Assembly (NCBI GenBank): GCA_002842495.1
Contig: PHDB01000019.1
Coordinates: forward strand, 1 to 55,918
Length of the DNA stretch: 55,918 nt
Direction of reading: 5' to 3'
Source of the DNA: Bacteroidetes bacterium HGW-Bacteroidetes-6
GTDB lineage: Bacteria > Bacteroidota > Bacteroidia > Bacteroidales > DTU049
Shown here: one piece after another, positions 16,097 to 25,264 of the stretch
Position numbering within the stretch: the stretch's first letter is position 1
How the letters are laid out: each line of letters opens with the position of its first letter
Position numbers and translations under genes: made by a program
The notes under the pieces: generated by a model
Database searches by the model: none
Told to the model about the DNA's origin: nothing
Seen by the model: the letters and a program-made list of their open reading frames with translations, nothing else

Positions 16097-17188
16097 CTAA
16101 ATAAACTGTTCGCCTTTTTCAATCATCACATCGTTCACAAACTGACGAATATTTTGTTCGTCTTCTTTCTTAACAACCATAAGAATGTTGTCCGACTCAA
16201 CAACAATGTAGTCGTTGAGGCCCTGCAGAAGAACCATTTTTTCAGCAGGCATATGAATGAGACAGTTTTTAGTATCGTAGAGCATCACATTTTTGCCAAT
16301 AACAGCATTGCCATTTTTGTCGCGTTGTCGATTTTCGTAAAGCGAGCCCCAGGTCCCCAAATCGCTCCAACCAAAATCGGAAACTATTACATACACATTT
16401 GGGGCTTTCTCCATCACAGCATAGTCGATAGAAATGTTTTTGCAAAGCATGTAGGTATTGAAGATGAAATCGGCTTCATCAACTGTACCATAAATACCCT
16501 GTCCCTTGGCAAACAATGCATTCATCTCAGGCATATGCAACTCCATCGCTTTAACAACAGCGACAATCGACCAAACAAATATGCCCGAATTCCATAAAAA
16601 ATCACCGCTTTTGATAAATTCTTTTGCTAATTCAATTTGCGGCTTTTCTGTAAATGTTTTTACTTTTTTGATGCGGTTGTCGTCCTCGAGCTGTTCTCCG
16701 TTTAAAAACTGAATATATCCATAACCTGTGTCGGGACGTGTGGGTAAAATACCAAGTGTCATAAGCCAGTCATTCTTTCCGGCACTATCGATGGCTGCTT
16801 CAAGATGGTTAGTGAAAGAATTCTCGTCGTAGATAATATGATCGGACGGACAAACCACCATACAGGCCTCCGGATCCATATTATAGATACGATGAGCTGC
16901 ATAAGCAATGCAGGGAGCCGTGTTCCTTCTCGACGGTTCCGATAAGATGTTATTGGGATTTAAATCGGGAAGCTGTTGTTTTACAACGTCAACATAGCTT
17001 TCGTTGGTAACAATCAAAATATTTTCTGGTGGACAAATCTGAAGTAATCTTTTGTAAGTAAGCTGTATAAGTGTGTATCCTGTTCCCAGAACATCAATAA
17101 ACTGCTTTGGCTTCAATGTGCGGCTCATGGGCCAGAATCGGGTTCCCAATCCCCCGGCCATAATTACACAATAGGTTTTTCCCGTCAT
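16097..17188 (-). CDS. manC: Mannose-1-phosphate guanylyltransferase
   Basis: The enzyme makes GDP-mannose from mannose-1-phosphate and GTP for surface polysaccharides and glycosylation. The nucleotide-binding motif GGLGTRFWPMSR lies at residues 11-22, followed by PKQFIDVLG. Further conserved blocks are PSDHIIYD, FTEKP and the GWSDLGTWGSLYE motif. At 363 residues it lacks the C-terminal isomerase domain of bifunctional ManC/AlgA proteins. I chose the ATG at 17188 because MTGKTYCVIMAGGLG is the usual start; an ATG at 17242 in the same frame would add 18 residues with no family match. Upstream TATTTTTG boxes overlap that region. The J-domain gene follows after seven bases. Confidence 0.92.
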   Translation of the reverse strand: MTGKTYCVIMAGGLGTRFWPMSRTLKPKQFIDVLGTGYTLIQLTYKRLLQICPPENILIVTNESYVDVVKQQLPDLNPNNILSEPSRRNTAPCIAYAAHRIYNMDPEACMVVCPSDHIIYDENSFTNHLEAAIDSAGKNDWLMTLGILPTRPDTGYGYIQFLNGEQLEDDNRIKKVKTFTEKPQIELAKEFIKSGDFLWNSGIFVWSIVAVVKAMELHMPEMNALFAKGQGIYGTVDEADFIFNTYMLCKNISIDYAVMEKAPNVYVIVSDFGWSDLGTWGSLYENRQRDKNGNAVIGKNVMLYDTKNCLIHMPAEKMVLLQGLNDYIVVESDNILMVVKKEDEQNIRQFVNDVMIEKGEQFI

Positions 17189-17536
17189 CGCTTTCTTTTT
17201 GCAAAAATAATAAAAACAATCAGATATTCTACGTGTCGACACAAAGGAGATAGATTCATTACATCAATTCTTCAACATTTGTCCTCTATCAAATTGATGT
17301 GTTGCAGAAAAATGAACCATCGTTAATAAAAGCCGAATTTTCAGTCTCGATTGTCAATCATCCCGATAGTGGCAACTATTGTTAGGCCTCGGGCTTTTAT
17401 ACTGGCTGTAAGAACTTGAAACAACATTAACTTGCCTGACTACTTAAATAACCATAACAGAGTAAAGTTACAGATCTGCATTTGAATTATAGTTTTTTAG
17501 CGAGTAGACAAAAAGCTGTTAATAACAAAAAGCTTT
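17189..17536. other. 348-base intergenic region with nested inverted repeats
   Basis: I see no gene here. CCCGA (17362-17366) pairs with TCGGG (17389-17393), followed by CTTTT; inside it CGATAGTGGCAACTATTG can form a competing 7-bp hairpin. One of these could be a weak plus-strand terminator or an interspersed repeat. Confidence 0.4.
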
Positions 17537-20500
17537 TCACCTTGAAAGTGCCCAAATTATTTTTCCATTCTTGTGGATATAACCAACCTGATCGCCATAG
17601 TGAATTTGATAAATATCGCTACTCCATTTCACAATACGGGTATATTGTGGCTTCACAAAGTACTTGCCGCACAAATCGGCAAAGCCATACAAACCTTCCG
17701 ACATCACTCTAAAACGCCCATAGCTAGATACATCAATAGAATTCCAAAAACCCAAGCTTTTCGACCTCTTGGTTTTAGCATCAAAAATCATTTGCTGATT
17801 ATTGTTGAAATACAAGTATTCCGAATCGGTATTTTTTACAGGTTTGTTATCTGAATAAGCAAACACAACACCAGCTGTATCGACCAGCATATAGTAACCA
17901 CCACGATACACAATTGCAATTCCAACACTATCGAAAGGCTCGGCTCTTACTGCACCAAAAGTTGATAAATAATGCAATTCGGAACCTTTTTCGTTTATAA
18001 TCATTGTTTTTTGGCGATTGGACACAATAGCCCTTCCATCGCAAAAAACGGTTGCTCGCGAAAACGGTCCTAACAGCTTTTCTCCTTCGATGTTAAAATA
18101 GCTGTATTTCCCTTTTGAATAAACCAAAACTTTGTTCTCGGCATACTCAACAGGAATCTGCGAAACAAAAACACCATTTTTCTTGCCACTGGAATTAATC
18201 AATAGCTGTTTCGAACCTTTTTTTACGCTGTAATAGCCTTCGCCAGCATATACAATATTTCGGGCTTTCGCAACAATTATCCCATCGGGTGCAACCAATG
18301 ATTTGCGCGATTTCTTTGTAGCAAGACGCATTCCCATCTCGTCGGCTGGTAAAATTTTGTCAAAAACAGGCTTGAGTAAATACTTTCCTTTTGCATCAAT
18401 TAAACCATAACCCTTTTCCATATAAACCACAGCGGTTCCACTCTGGAACTCGAAAGCTCTCAGAAACTGAGGTTTGACTACCATCTGAGCCGAAGCATCG
18501 ATAAATCCATACAGATTTTGGGGTTTAACTGCTGCCATACCTTCACTAAAAGGATTGGCCTCTCGAAAAACAGGGTCGATAGCCCAATTGCCATCGGTAT
18601 CGATATATCCCATTTTCCCACTTTTGATTGAGGCAACTGCTAATCCTTCGCTAAATGGAAGTGCTTTTTTAAATTTCTCCTCGATAACCATATTTCCTTC
18701 GGGATCGATGAAACCATATTTGTCCTTTCGTTTAACCAAAGCACGATTATCGGAAAAATCGTATGCTCTTACATAATCCAATGGAGTAATCATAACACCA
18801 TTTTCATCAATATAGCTGTATTTTTTATCGGGTTTGAATATCGAAAAATTATAGAACTGTTGATAAATACCACTCAAATATTGACCATAGACATAGGGAA
18901 AAACAAAAACCGGAGGAGAAAAGCTCACAGATGCTTTTATAGCTTTGCTATTGGGGCCTCCAGGTGACTTGTAGAACAAAAGCGAATCGGCTTTAGCAGC
19001 ATAAATGTTTAGTTTTTCGCCGTTTTTTACAACTGAATCTGTGTAAAAATCGGCTGGTCTTAAAAAACCTCTCACTTGGGAGTAGAAGCGATTAACATTG
19101 GTGATCATGGCATCCTGACTTTTGACGCTCACGTAGGCCGAATCAATTTTCCATGCTTTTGCTTTGGTACCTCTAAAGCGGTCGATATACTGAATATCTG
19201 ATTTTATTATCAGACCTGTGTAACTAATACTACACCATTGGCCACTATCGGAAATAGCCAACGCTAGATTTCGATCCGAACCATAATATTGCGTTGGAGT
19301 TTTATTTTCATCGTAATGAGGCAAGAATTGATGGAAATATATAAATGCAAACGATGTAGGTGCCACAATGCGACCCTTAGTTTGATCGACAATCCCAAAA
19401 TGCATACTTCCATAAAACGACAATGGACCAATTGTAAAACGGGTTGTATCGCCCCAGATGCCAACTAACGTTAATTCCTTTCTTCTATCGGGTCTTACAA
19501 AATGGTATGTTGGTGGAATTTTATAGCTCTCCGAAACAACATCCCACAAACCAAAAGTACCATCAACAGAATCTTTTTGCCATTTATAAACTCCGCGACT
19601 CGGTTTTCCCGCAGTCGTAAAAGCATCGTTCCTGCCGCTCACATTTAACCGACGGTAGTTGTTGTAAACAGCCAATTGATTTAATTGGTTATTTTTCCAT
19701 TCATACATTTCAGTAACACTATCTTTTATAGTTCTAACAATATTTTTTCTTCCTGTAATCGCTTCAAATTCAGGAGGCAACAATTCTTTTCCATTGGGCG
19801 CCAACAATGCATCGCCCATATTTGTCTTAGCCACCCACAACCCACTTGCAAGAAGTGAAATGCTTGCATATTTTGGCTGGCACATAGGTTTTCCCGTAGT
19901 ATCGAGAAGCATTCCCAAACCAGAATTTGGGAATGCAATAAAACCTGCGCCATCGTGTAAACGTAAACTTCTGAAATACAACCCGTTCACCCTGGAATAA
20001 TCGGGATTGAGCAAACTCCATCCATCATCAGTGAGAGCAAAAATCCAAGTTCTTTTGGTTACCGAATCGGTCATCAACGACAAATCGATAAAATCTGGGT
20101 TAAGCACAAAGCCTTTATCTAGATCATAGATCCCCTTATGTCCATTTTCAATAACGGTAAACTGCCTATCTCTAAGGTAGTCAATTCTCTCAAGAGCGCG
20201 GGGTATGAGATTTGTCCCCAAACTATCAATTAAAAAGCAATAATCGTTTTTGAGAATATAATAACCGGACAAAGGAGTTGAGCGAATATATGAATTTTCA
20301 AAATCAATTGAGCGAGGTTCATTTCTAAAGACAGAAAAAAACTCATTTAGCTTTCCTTCTGTTTTGATATAAAAAGGAAGAGCAACAGGAGTGTTATCGA
20401 AATCGAAAAAAAATTGAATACTTGTTTTTTTGTTTCCTGTAATATGAATTTTCGCAGGGGAATAATAGCATAAAACAGAATCGGGGTTATTGAAATAGAT

Positions 20501-21091
20501 CACTTCATAATTGAGCAAATAACTCTCCCATTTGGGCTGAATTAGAATTTGACCATCTTCCGAAGCCAGTCCATAACTTTCGTTCGACTGAATAATGTAA
20601 TTTCCGTTAACGTACAATGCTGTATTCACATCGAAGTGAACTATCAAACTTCCTGATCTATCGAAAACATCAACTCCTGCACCATTGGTGCAAACAATGC
20701 GTCTTCCACCAACCAATTCAATTGTATTGTATGATAGTGGAATCAAAAGCTGCTTCTTTTCGTCAGCCAGTCCCCATAATTCGCCATTGCCAACTTTAAA
20801 CAAGCTGGGCTCTAAAACTTCGGTATAGAAATAATAATCTGTGGAAAAGGAACGCGAAACCATATTGTAAATGGCTTGTTTGCCATCCTTTTCCACAGAA
20901 ATGTATATTCTGCTATCTAGAAACTTAATTGCATCAAATTCTGGATTCAAGACAATTGCACCCGTAGTATCTATAAGTCCGGCTTTGCCACCTTGTTTCA
21001 CAGGCATAAACCGTTGGTTCTGCGCCGAAGCAAAACACGACATCAGAATTGCTGCAAAGAACAGAATCCGGAATTTCATTGGTAATTTCAT
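17537..21091 (-). CDS. Large exported WG-repeat protein (1184 residues)
   Basis: A signal peptide (MKLPMKFRILFFAAILMSCFASAQ) is followed by many WG repeats (Pfam WG_beta_rep), each of roughly 35-45 residues. They show the pattern YGFIDxxGxxVIxPxFxxxxxFxEGxAxV; clear copies are KYGFIDPEG, KMGYIDTDG, LYGFIDASA and GYGLIDAKG between residues 735 and 880. The N-terminal third also contains degenerate units (KAGLIDTTG, YGLASEDGQ, KGIYDLDKG). WG repeats are thought to make beta-propeller-like or extended scaffolds, and their partners are unknown. The protein ends in WG-like units (DQVGYIHKNGKIIWALSR) without an obvious T9SS domain. Two ATGs, at 21091 and 21079, are equally possible starts. It is 6 bases downstream of a lipoprotein gene and probably cotranscribed. 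Confidence 0.82.
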   Translation of the reverse strand: MKLPMKFRILFFAAILMSCFASAQNQRFMPVKQGGKAGLIDTTGAIVLNPEFDAIKFLDSRIYISVEKDGKQAIYNMVSRSFSTDYYFYTEVLEPSLFKVGNGELWGLADEKKQLLIPLSYNTIELVGGRRIVCTNGAGVDVFDRSGSLIVHFDVNTALYVNGNYIIQSNESYGLASEDGQILIQPKWESYLLNYEVIYFNNPDSVLCYYSPAKIHITGNKKTSIQFFFDFDNTPVALPFYIKTEGKLNEFFSVFRNEPRSIDFENSYIRSTPLSGYYILKNDYCFLIDSLGTNLIPRALERIDYLRDRQFTVIENGHKGIYDLDKGFVLNPDFIDLSLMTDSVTKRTWIFALTDDGWSLLNPDYSRVNGLYFRSLRLHDGAGFIAFPNSGLGMLLDTTGKPMCQPKYASISLLASGLWVAKTNMGDALLAPNGKELLPPEFEAITGRKNIVRTIKDSVTEMYEWKNNQLNQLAVYNNYRRLNVSGRNDAFTTAGKPSRGVYKWQKDSVDGTFGLWDVVSESYKIPPTYHFVRPDRRKELTLVGIWGDTTRFTIGPLSFYGSMHFGIVDQTKGRIVAPTSFAFIYFHQFLPHYDENKTPTQYYGSDRNLALAISDSGQWCSISYTGLIIKSDIQYIDRFRGTKAKAWKIDSAYVSVKSQDAMITNVNRFYSQVRGFLRPADFYTDSVVKNGEKLNIYAAKADSLLFYKSPGGPNSKAIKASVSFSPPVFVFPYVYGQYLSGIYQQFYNFSIFKPDKKYSYIDENGVMITPLDYVRAYDFSDNRALVKRKDKYGFIDPEGNMVIEEKFKKALPFSEGLAVASIKSGKMGYIDTDGNWAIDPVFREANPFSEGMAAVKPQNLYGFIDASAQMVVKPQFLRAFEFQSGTAVVYMEKGYGLIDAKGKYLLKPVFDKILPADEMGMRLATKKSRKSLVAPDGIIVAKARNIVYAGEGYYSVKKGSKQLLINSSGKKNGVFVSQIPVEYAENKVLVYSKGKYSYFNIEGEKLLGPFSRATVFCDGRAIVSNRQKTMIINEKGSELHYLSTFGAVRAEPFDSVGIAIVYRGGYYMLVDTAGVVFAYSDNKPVKNTDSEYLYFNNNQQMIFDAKTKRSKSLGFWNSIDVSSYGRFRVMSEGLYGFADLCGKYFVKPQYTRIVKWSSDIYQIHYGDQVGYIHKNGKIIWALSR

Positions 21092-21097
21092 TAATGG

Positions 21098-22432
21098 TCA
21101 GAAGCCGTAGATAACCGACATCAGGTCGTCTTCGGACGCAATAGTGGTTCCGGTGTTTATCATTACTACATCACTAACACCATTATTACCATTATCGTAT
21201 AGCGCAATTCCATCGCGTGCAATCATTGCTTCGCCATTTTCACCAATTGCAATCATCACAAAATCCTGTTCGGACGAAACAGGAATGGTTGGTTCCTTTC
21301 GATTACGATAAAACTCCAGAACCGCATTTTCATCAACAAACACCTGATAAACGCGATATTGCGAAGGAAGTTCGCTTCCATCAGCCATCAATCGTATTTT
21401 TTTTATTTTGCGGTTGATAAGACGATGTATAAAATCCCAATTATAAAAACCAAACGATGAAAGCTCCATTGTTCGACGTAATGTATTTTCGGCAAGTTGC
21501 CGGCCAATTTCCGTTTCAATCACTTTAATGTTTTCGACCGATTTCGAAACCTGAGCAATAACCTCATTTCCGGAAACAATTTCGTTGGAAACAGGCACTA
21601 CAGAAGTTGTAAATGTATCGGAAGCACTTCGCAAAACAATTATATATTGACCTGGGTTCGATTTATCTTTGTCAATTTTAGTTACTGGCCAACTTTTATC
21701 GAAAATCCATTGTTCTTTTTCTGGATCAGCATATTTTTTATTCCCACTGAATTTCCACATCACATCGCCCAGACCAGCAAGTTCCGGAAAAACTTGGTAA
21801 TTTACATTTATATCAAACACAAAATCGGATACAGTTTTCACTGTTTTATATTTAATCACTTTGGCGTCGCCATCAATTGCAACAGTGTCGGCTGGTTTTG
21901 GAGCAGCAGGTTCGGCACTTTTGGTAACTATGTATTTCCACTCGCCACTAATGGTGTCAAATTGATAAAAATTGTATGGTTTTTCACCATCTTCAATTGA
22001 AGAAGCCATCGAAACCGTAACATTCTTTCCCTGAGCAATTGCCAATTGCTCGCCACTGGTTGAAGTTGCATTAATCTGAAACATTCCAGCCGACTGCAAA
22101 TGTCCTTCTTCGCCGGCACTGTCGTATTTCATTGGAATGCCGCTCAATATAATTGAAGCCTGATTGCTGAATTCTTCGTATGTCAATTCAGCTTTTCCTG
22201 TAAACTCTTTGTTGTCGGCAGTCACAAGCGAATTGGCCGGAACCAAAATAGTGCTTCCGCTTGCAATTTCGAGCAAGGTGTCTTTGCTCGTATCGATCAG
22301 AAAAGTGTTCTTCCCTAAATCGATATTCGGAAGCGGACGCGAAATTTCGAGAACAGCATTTTTGTCGTTCGAGCACGATTGCATCAATAGTAACGCAAGC
22401 GCAGCTAATACTGCATAAAATTTTGTTTTCAT
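21098..22432 (-). CDS. Predicted outer-membrane lipoprotein of an uncharacterised Bacteroidetes family
   Basis: The signal peptide ends in a lipobox (LMQSC at residues 16-20, Cys20), followed by SNDKN; lipidation and surface or periplasmic anchoring are likely. The mature N-terminal half has an all-beta look, with the block VPANSLV...ELTYEEF, then SGIPMKYDS and SAGMFQINA. I recall this arrangement from many Bacteroidetes exported proteins, but no function is known. The C-terminal 120 residues contain a polar domain ending with EDDLMSVIYGF. It is upstream of, and nearly abuts (6 bases), the giant WG-repeat protein. That spacing suggests the two act together at the envelope, perhaps as anchor and scaffold. 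Confidence 0.78.
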   Translation of the reverse strand: MKTKFYAVLAALALLLMQSCSNDKNAVLEISRPLPNIDLGKNTFLIDTSKDTLLEIASGSTILVPANSLVTADNKEFTGKAELTYEEFSNQASIILSGIPMKYDSAGEEGHLQSAGMFQINATSTSGEQLAIAQGKNVTVSMASSIEDGEKPYNFYQFDTISGEWKYIVTKSAEPAAPKPADTVAIDGDAKVIKYKTVKTVSDFVFDINVNYQVFPELAGLGDVMWKFSGNKKYADPEKEQWIFDKSWPVTKIDKDKSNPGQYIIVLRSASDTFTTSVVPVSNEIVSGNEVIAQVSKSVENIKVIETEIGRQLAENTLRRTMELSSFGFYNWDFIHRLINRKIKKIRLMADGSELPSQYRVYQVFVDENAVLEFYRNRKEPTIPVSSEQDFVMIAIGENGEAMIARDGIALYDNGNNGVSDVVMINTGTTIASEDDLMSVIYGF

Positions 22433-22745
22433 ACTTTCAGGTTTTGGTGCTAAGATAAAACGAAACCATTTTGAGAATTATTCCAACAAGAGGCAAAAGA
22501 TGCAAAACAATCTGGACTACTCCAGGCAAAATAACCACAACATCCTGTTTACAAAACACTTACAAGCATACAATAATTTGTAAATTTAACAAAACTATAA
22601 CCTGTAAGAATTGATAATGAAAAGTAAAAAAACCGTATTTGTTTCACGAGCGTCATCGCTGTCATTCCGAAGCGGTTTCAGAATGACTAAACAATTTCAC
22701 CTGCTGTAGCAATAAATTAATTCCCTTTTGAAAAAGCAGTTAAAA
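22433..22745. other. 313-base intergenic region with a REP-like hairpin
   Basis: No gene is visible. GTCATTC (22661-22667) and GAATGAC (22680-22686) form an imperfect hairpin with an inner GAA/TTC step (loop GCGGT region). It has no U-tract, so it looks more like an interspersed palindromic repeat than a terminator. The upstream half is AT-rich and probably contains the promoter of the lipoprotein gene, but no clean TAnnTTTG is seen. Confidence 0.45.
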
Positions 22746-23357
22746 TCATCCCAACTGCAAGTATCCACGTTTAAACGCCTCTGCGATGAGTGCAGCTGTA
22801 TTACTCACATTGAATTTAAGTAACAAATTTTTGCGATGGCTATCTACTGTAGTAACTGAAATAAACAATTTGTCTGCAATTTCCTTGTTCACCAGGCCTT
22901 CGGCAATGAGTGCCAAGACTTCTTTTTCGCGGGGTGAAATATAGATTTCATTATTAGTATACTTGATAGTAGAATCGGAGTCGGGGAAATAAGTTCCACT
23001 ATCCGAGACAATTTGAATTGCCTCAACAATGGCTTCGGCAGAGGAATTTTTCGACAACCAACCATCGGCTCCCGACTTATCGAGGTCGCGCTTCTGAACA
23101 ATTCCAGGAGAGCCCGAAAAGAGCAAGACTTTCATATTCGGGTATTCTGACTTCAGAAAGCGGCACACATCGAGGCCCGATCCATCGGGCAGACGCAAAT
23201 CGAGAATCACAAGCTCCGGCTTATAATTGCGAGCCACTTGAGTGCATTCGGTAACCGACGAAGCCGTTCTTATTTCGTCAGCAGGCAAAACCGATGCAAG
23301 CATTTTGCTCATTCCATCAAGCACTACGGGATGATCGTCAACTAATAAAATTTTCAT
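22746..23357 (-). CDS. NarL/LuxR-type response regulator
   Basis: This 203-residue two-domain regulator has an N-terminal receiver domain with the acidic pocket VDDHP (D7, D8), phospho-acceptor D53 in ILDLRLPD and the switch Lys in WLSKNS. A C-terminal GerE helix-turn-helix follows (SPREKEVLALIAEGLVNKEIADKLFIS, then TVDSHRKNLLLKF). It should bind DNA as a dimer when phosphorylated. Its ATG overlaps the end of the kinase gene by four bases (ATGA), so the two are coupled and almost certainly partners. It would plausibly control the divergent OmpA-like operon or its own operon; no binding sites can be deduced. No other two-component gene is in the window. Confidence 0.93.
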   Translation of the reverse strand: MKILLVDDHPVVLDGMSKMLASVLPADEIRTASSVTECTQVARNYKPELVILDLRLPDGSGLDVCRFLKSEYPNMKVLLFSGSPGIVQKRDLDKSGADGWLSKNSSAEAIVEAIQIVSDSGTYFPDSDSTIKYTNNEIYISPREKEVLALIAEGLVNKEIADKLFISVTTVDSHRKNLLLKFNVSNTAALIAEAFKRGYLQLG

Positions 23358-25162
23358 ACATCAAGCCTTTCAATCTCTAATTCAATAGTTACATGAGTGC
23401 CCTCGCCTGGCAGTGATACCATTTCCAATTTCCCATTCAACGAAGAAATTCGTTCGGCAACCGATCGCAGACCAATTCCTTTAACAGCAACAGCTTTATC
23501 AAAACCCGTACCATCATCCGAAACAGCAATCCATATACGGTCGGGCCCTGTTACCAATTCAATACTGATTCGTTTTGCCACAGCATGTTTCAGTGCATTG
23601 TTTACCAGTTCCTGCACCGTACGAAAAAGTTGCTTTTCAACCAATGCATCGTAACGAAATTCGCTTCCGGAAAAATAGTAATACAATCCGGGACTCAAAA
23701 ACTGACGTTTCAGAGATTCAACAAGTTCACTGAAAGCTGCATTCAAACCGTATTCCACCAAAGTTTGCGGAAACAGATTCCGGCTCATCTGACGCAATTC
23801 AGCCGAAGCATCATGAATACGACTGGCAACTAAATTCAGCTCCCCAACTTTCACTGAGTTGTTGTCCGAAATCAAACCATTCAATTGCAGTCTGATGCCA
23901 GTGAGCATTCCTCCAAGCCCATCGTGAATTTCGCAAGCAAGCCGCTCACGCTCGGTTTCTTCGCCTTCAATATAAGAACGAGCAACTCTTATTTCGCTCT
24001 CATTTTCAATTTCGGTTCGTTTCCTGGCTTCGATTTCCAGCTTTTGAGCCACAATAATCCTTTTATTGCGATAGTAAAACACAATTATCAATGCAATCAC
24101 CACAACCCCAATCAGCAAAAAAGTCATTTCGCGAACCCGTCGTTGTTTCAGCAAAGCATCTTTCTCGAGCTGTTCAATTTTGCGGAGTTTCTTCTCGTTT
24201 TGGTATTGAGCTTCGAGTTTGTTGATATCGCCATTTATCTCGGCTTTATGAATGCTGTCGGTAAGTGTTGTGAAGCCCGACAGATAGAAAAAAGCCGAAT
24301 CACTTTTCCCCACAGAAATATACAATCCGGAAAGCTCCTTCAGCAATGCAAGGCGAAACTCAACACTGCCCGTGTTAACAATTGCTTTTCTGCAATCCGA
24401 AATTGCATCAAAATACTTTTTATCAACCTTTTCAATCTGTGCTCTGGTAAATAAAAAATATGAATTCTCGGGGCTTATAAGCAGCAATTGTTTTATCATT
24501 GCAGAAGCCAGATTGTATTTCTCTTGCAACAAATAAATCTGAGCTACGTTGCCACCAATTACAAGAAGACCTGTTGAATAATCTACTTTCTCCGAAAGTC
24601 TGAATCCTTCTTCAAAATAAACCAGGGCACTGTCGGCGTTGTTATCAATGGTCATCCATGCATTACCTGCATTATTCAGGCCCTTAATCATGGCCAGCGT
24701 ATCGCGCCGAATTGCTGCCACTTCAATAGATTTTCTGTAATAATCGACTGCCTGCCTGCATTGTTTCAAGTCGAAATACACATAACCAATATTGAGAAAT
24801 ATTTCTGAAAGATGGTCAGTATAATTGTTTTTTTCACTAATTCGAAGAGCAAAATTGAGGTATTCGAACGATTTTTGATATCTGCCTGCCATTTCTGCAT
24901 TAATGCCCAGCCTAATCAGCATATCGACAGCAAACGACAATTGCTTGCTTGCAATTGCTTGATTCAGCAAAGGAAGAAGAAGATTTTCGGCATCCAAAAA
25001 ATCACCTGTTTGAGTAAGGGAATCGGCAAGTGTCACAACATCCATTAAATCGGTTTGCGATTGTTGCGTTTGAGAAAATGCAAATTTTGCAATAAAAAAC
25101 AAAGCCAACGTGGCTAGGAACACCCTTTTTGCACAAATCAACCCGGCTTTTTCCATTTTCAT
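23354..25162 (-). CDS. TPR-containing sensor histidine kinase (NarX-like HisKA_3 family)
   Basis: A signal-anchor sequence (about residues 12-30) is followed by a periplasmic sensor part with about six tetratricopeptide-like repeats (residues 40-300). A coiled-coil-like region, a membrane segment at about 350-370 (MTFLLIGVVVIALIIVFYY) and the kinase domains follow. The dimerisation/phospho-acceptor helix has ERERLACEIHDGLGG with His near residue 412, a HisKA_3 H box. The HATPase domain shows the N box (ELVNNALKHA) and G boxes (DDGTGFD, GIGLRSV). Sensor TPR kinases of this shape are common in Bacteroidetes. It is upstream of its response regulator, overlaps it by four bases, and is divergent from the 25265-29583 operon. 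Confidence 0.93.
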   Translation of the reverse strand: MKMEKAGLICAKRVFLATLALFFIAKFAFSQTQQSQTDLMDVVTLADSLTQTGDFLDAENLLLPLLNQAIASKQLSFAVDMLIRLGINAEMAGRYQKSFEYLNFALRISEKNNYTDHLSEIFLNIGYVYFDLKQCRQAVDYYRKSIEVAAIRRDTLAMIKGLNNAGNAWMTIDNNADSALVYFEEGFRLSEKVDYSTGLLVIGGNVAQIYLLQEKYNLASAMIKQLLLISPENSYFLFTRAQIEKVDKKYFDAISDCRKAIVNTGSVEFRLALLKELSGLYISVGKSDSAFFYLSGFTTLTDSIHKAEINGDINKLEAQYQNEKKLRKIEQLEKDALLKQRRVREMTFLLIGVVVIALIIVFYYRNKRIIVAQKLEIEARKRTEIENESEIRVARSYIEGEETERERLACEIHDGLGGMLTGIRLQLNGLISDNNSVKVGELNLVASRIHDASAELRQMSRNLFPQTLVEYGLNAAFSELVESLKRQFLSPGLYYYFSGSEFRYDALVEKQLFRTVQELVNNALKHAVAKRISIELVTGPDRIWIAVSDDGTGFDKAVAVKGIGLRSVAERISSLNGKLEMVSLPGEGTHVTIELEIERLDV

Positions 25163-25186
25163 TCAGTAAAAAGTGCCAAACAGCTA

Positions 25187-25194
25187 CAAATTTA
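25187..25194 (-). promoter_or_regulatory. -7-like box of the sensor kinase gene
   Basis: TAAATTTG on the minus strand fits TAnnTTTG and lies 24 bases before the ATG at 25162. A -33 element is not evident. Confidence 0.4.
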
Positions 25195-25239
25195 CAAAAA
25201 ATCCCCTTTTTATGGGATACATAGCTAAAATTTATTCAC

Positions 25240-25247
25240 TAATTTTG
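25240..25247 (+). promoter_or_regulatory. -7-like box of the OmpA-like operon
   Basis: TAATTTTG fits the consensus and lies 17 bases before the ATG at 25265. The kinase and operon promoters share a 102-base intergenic region, which would suit regulation by the adjacent response regulator. Confidence 0.45.
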
Positions 25248-25264
25248 CAAAAAATCACAACAAC

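Noticed and set aside
17362..17393. CCCGA/TCGGG inverted repeat taken as a terminator
   Set aside because: The stem is only five base pairs with a competing inner hairpin; kept only as a low-confidence note in the intergenic entry.
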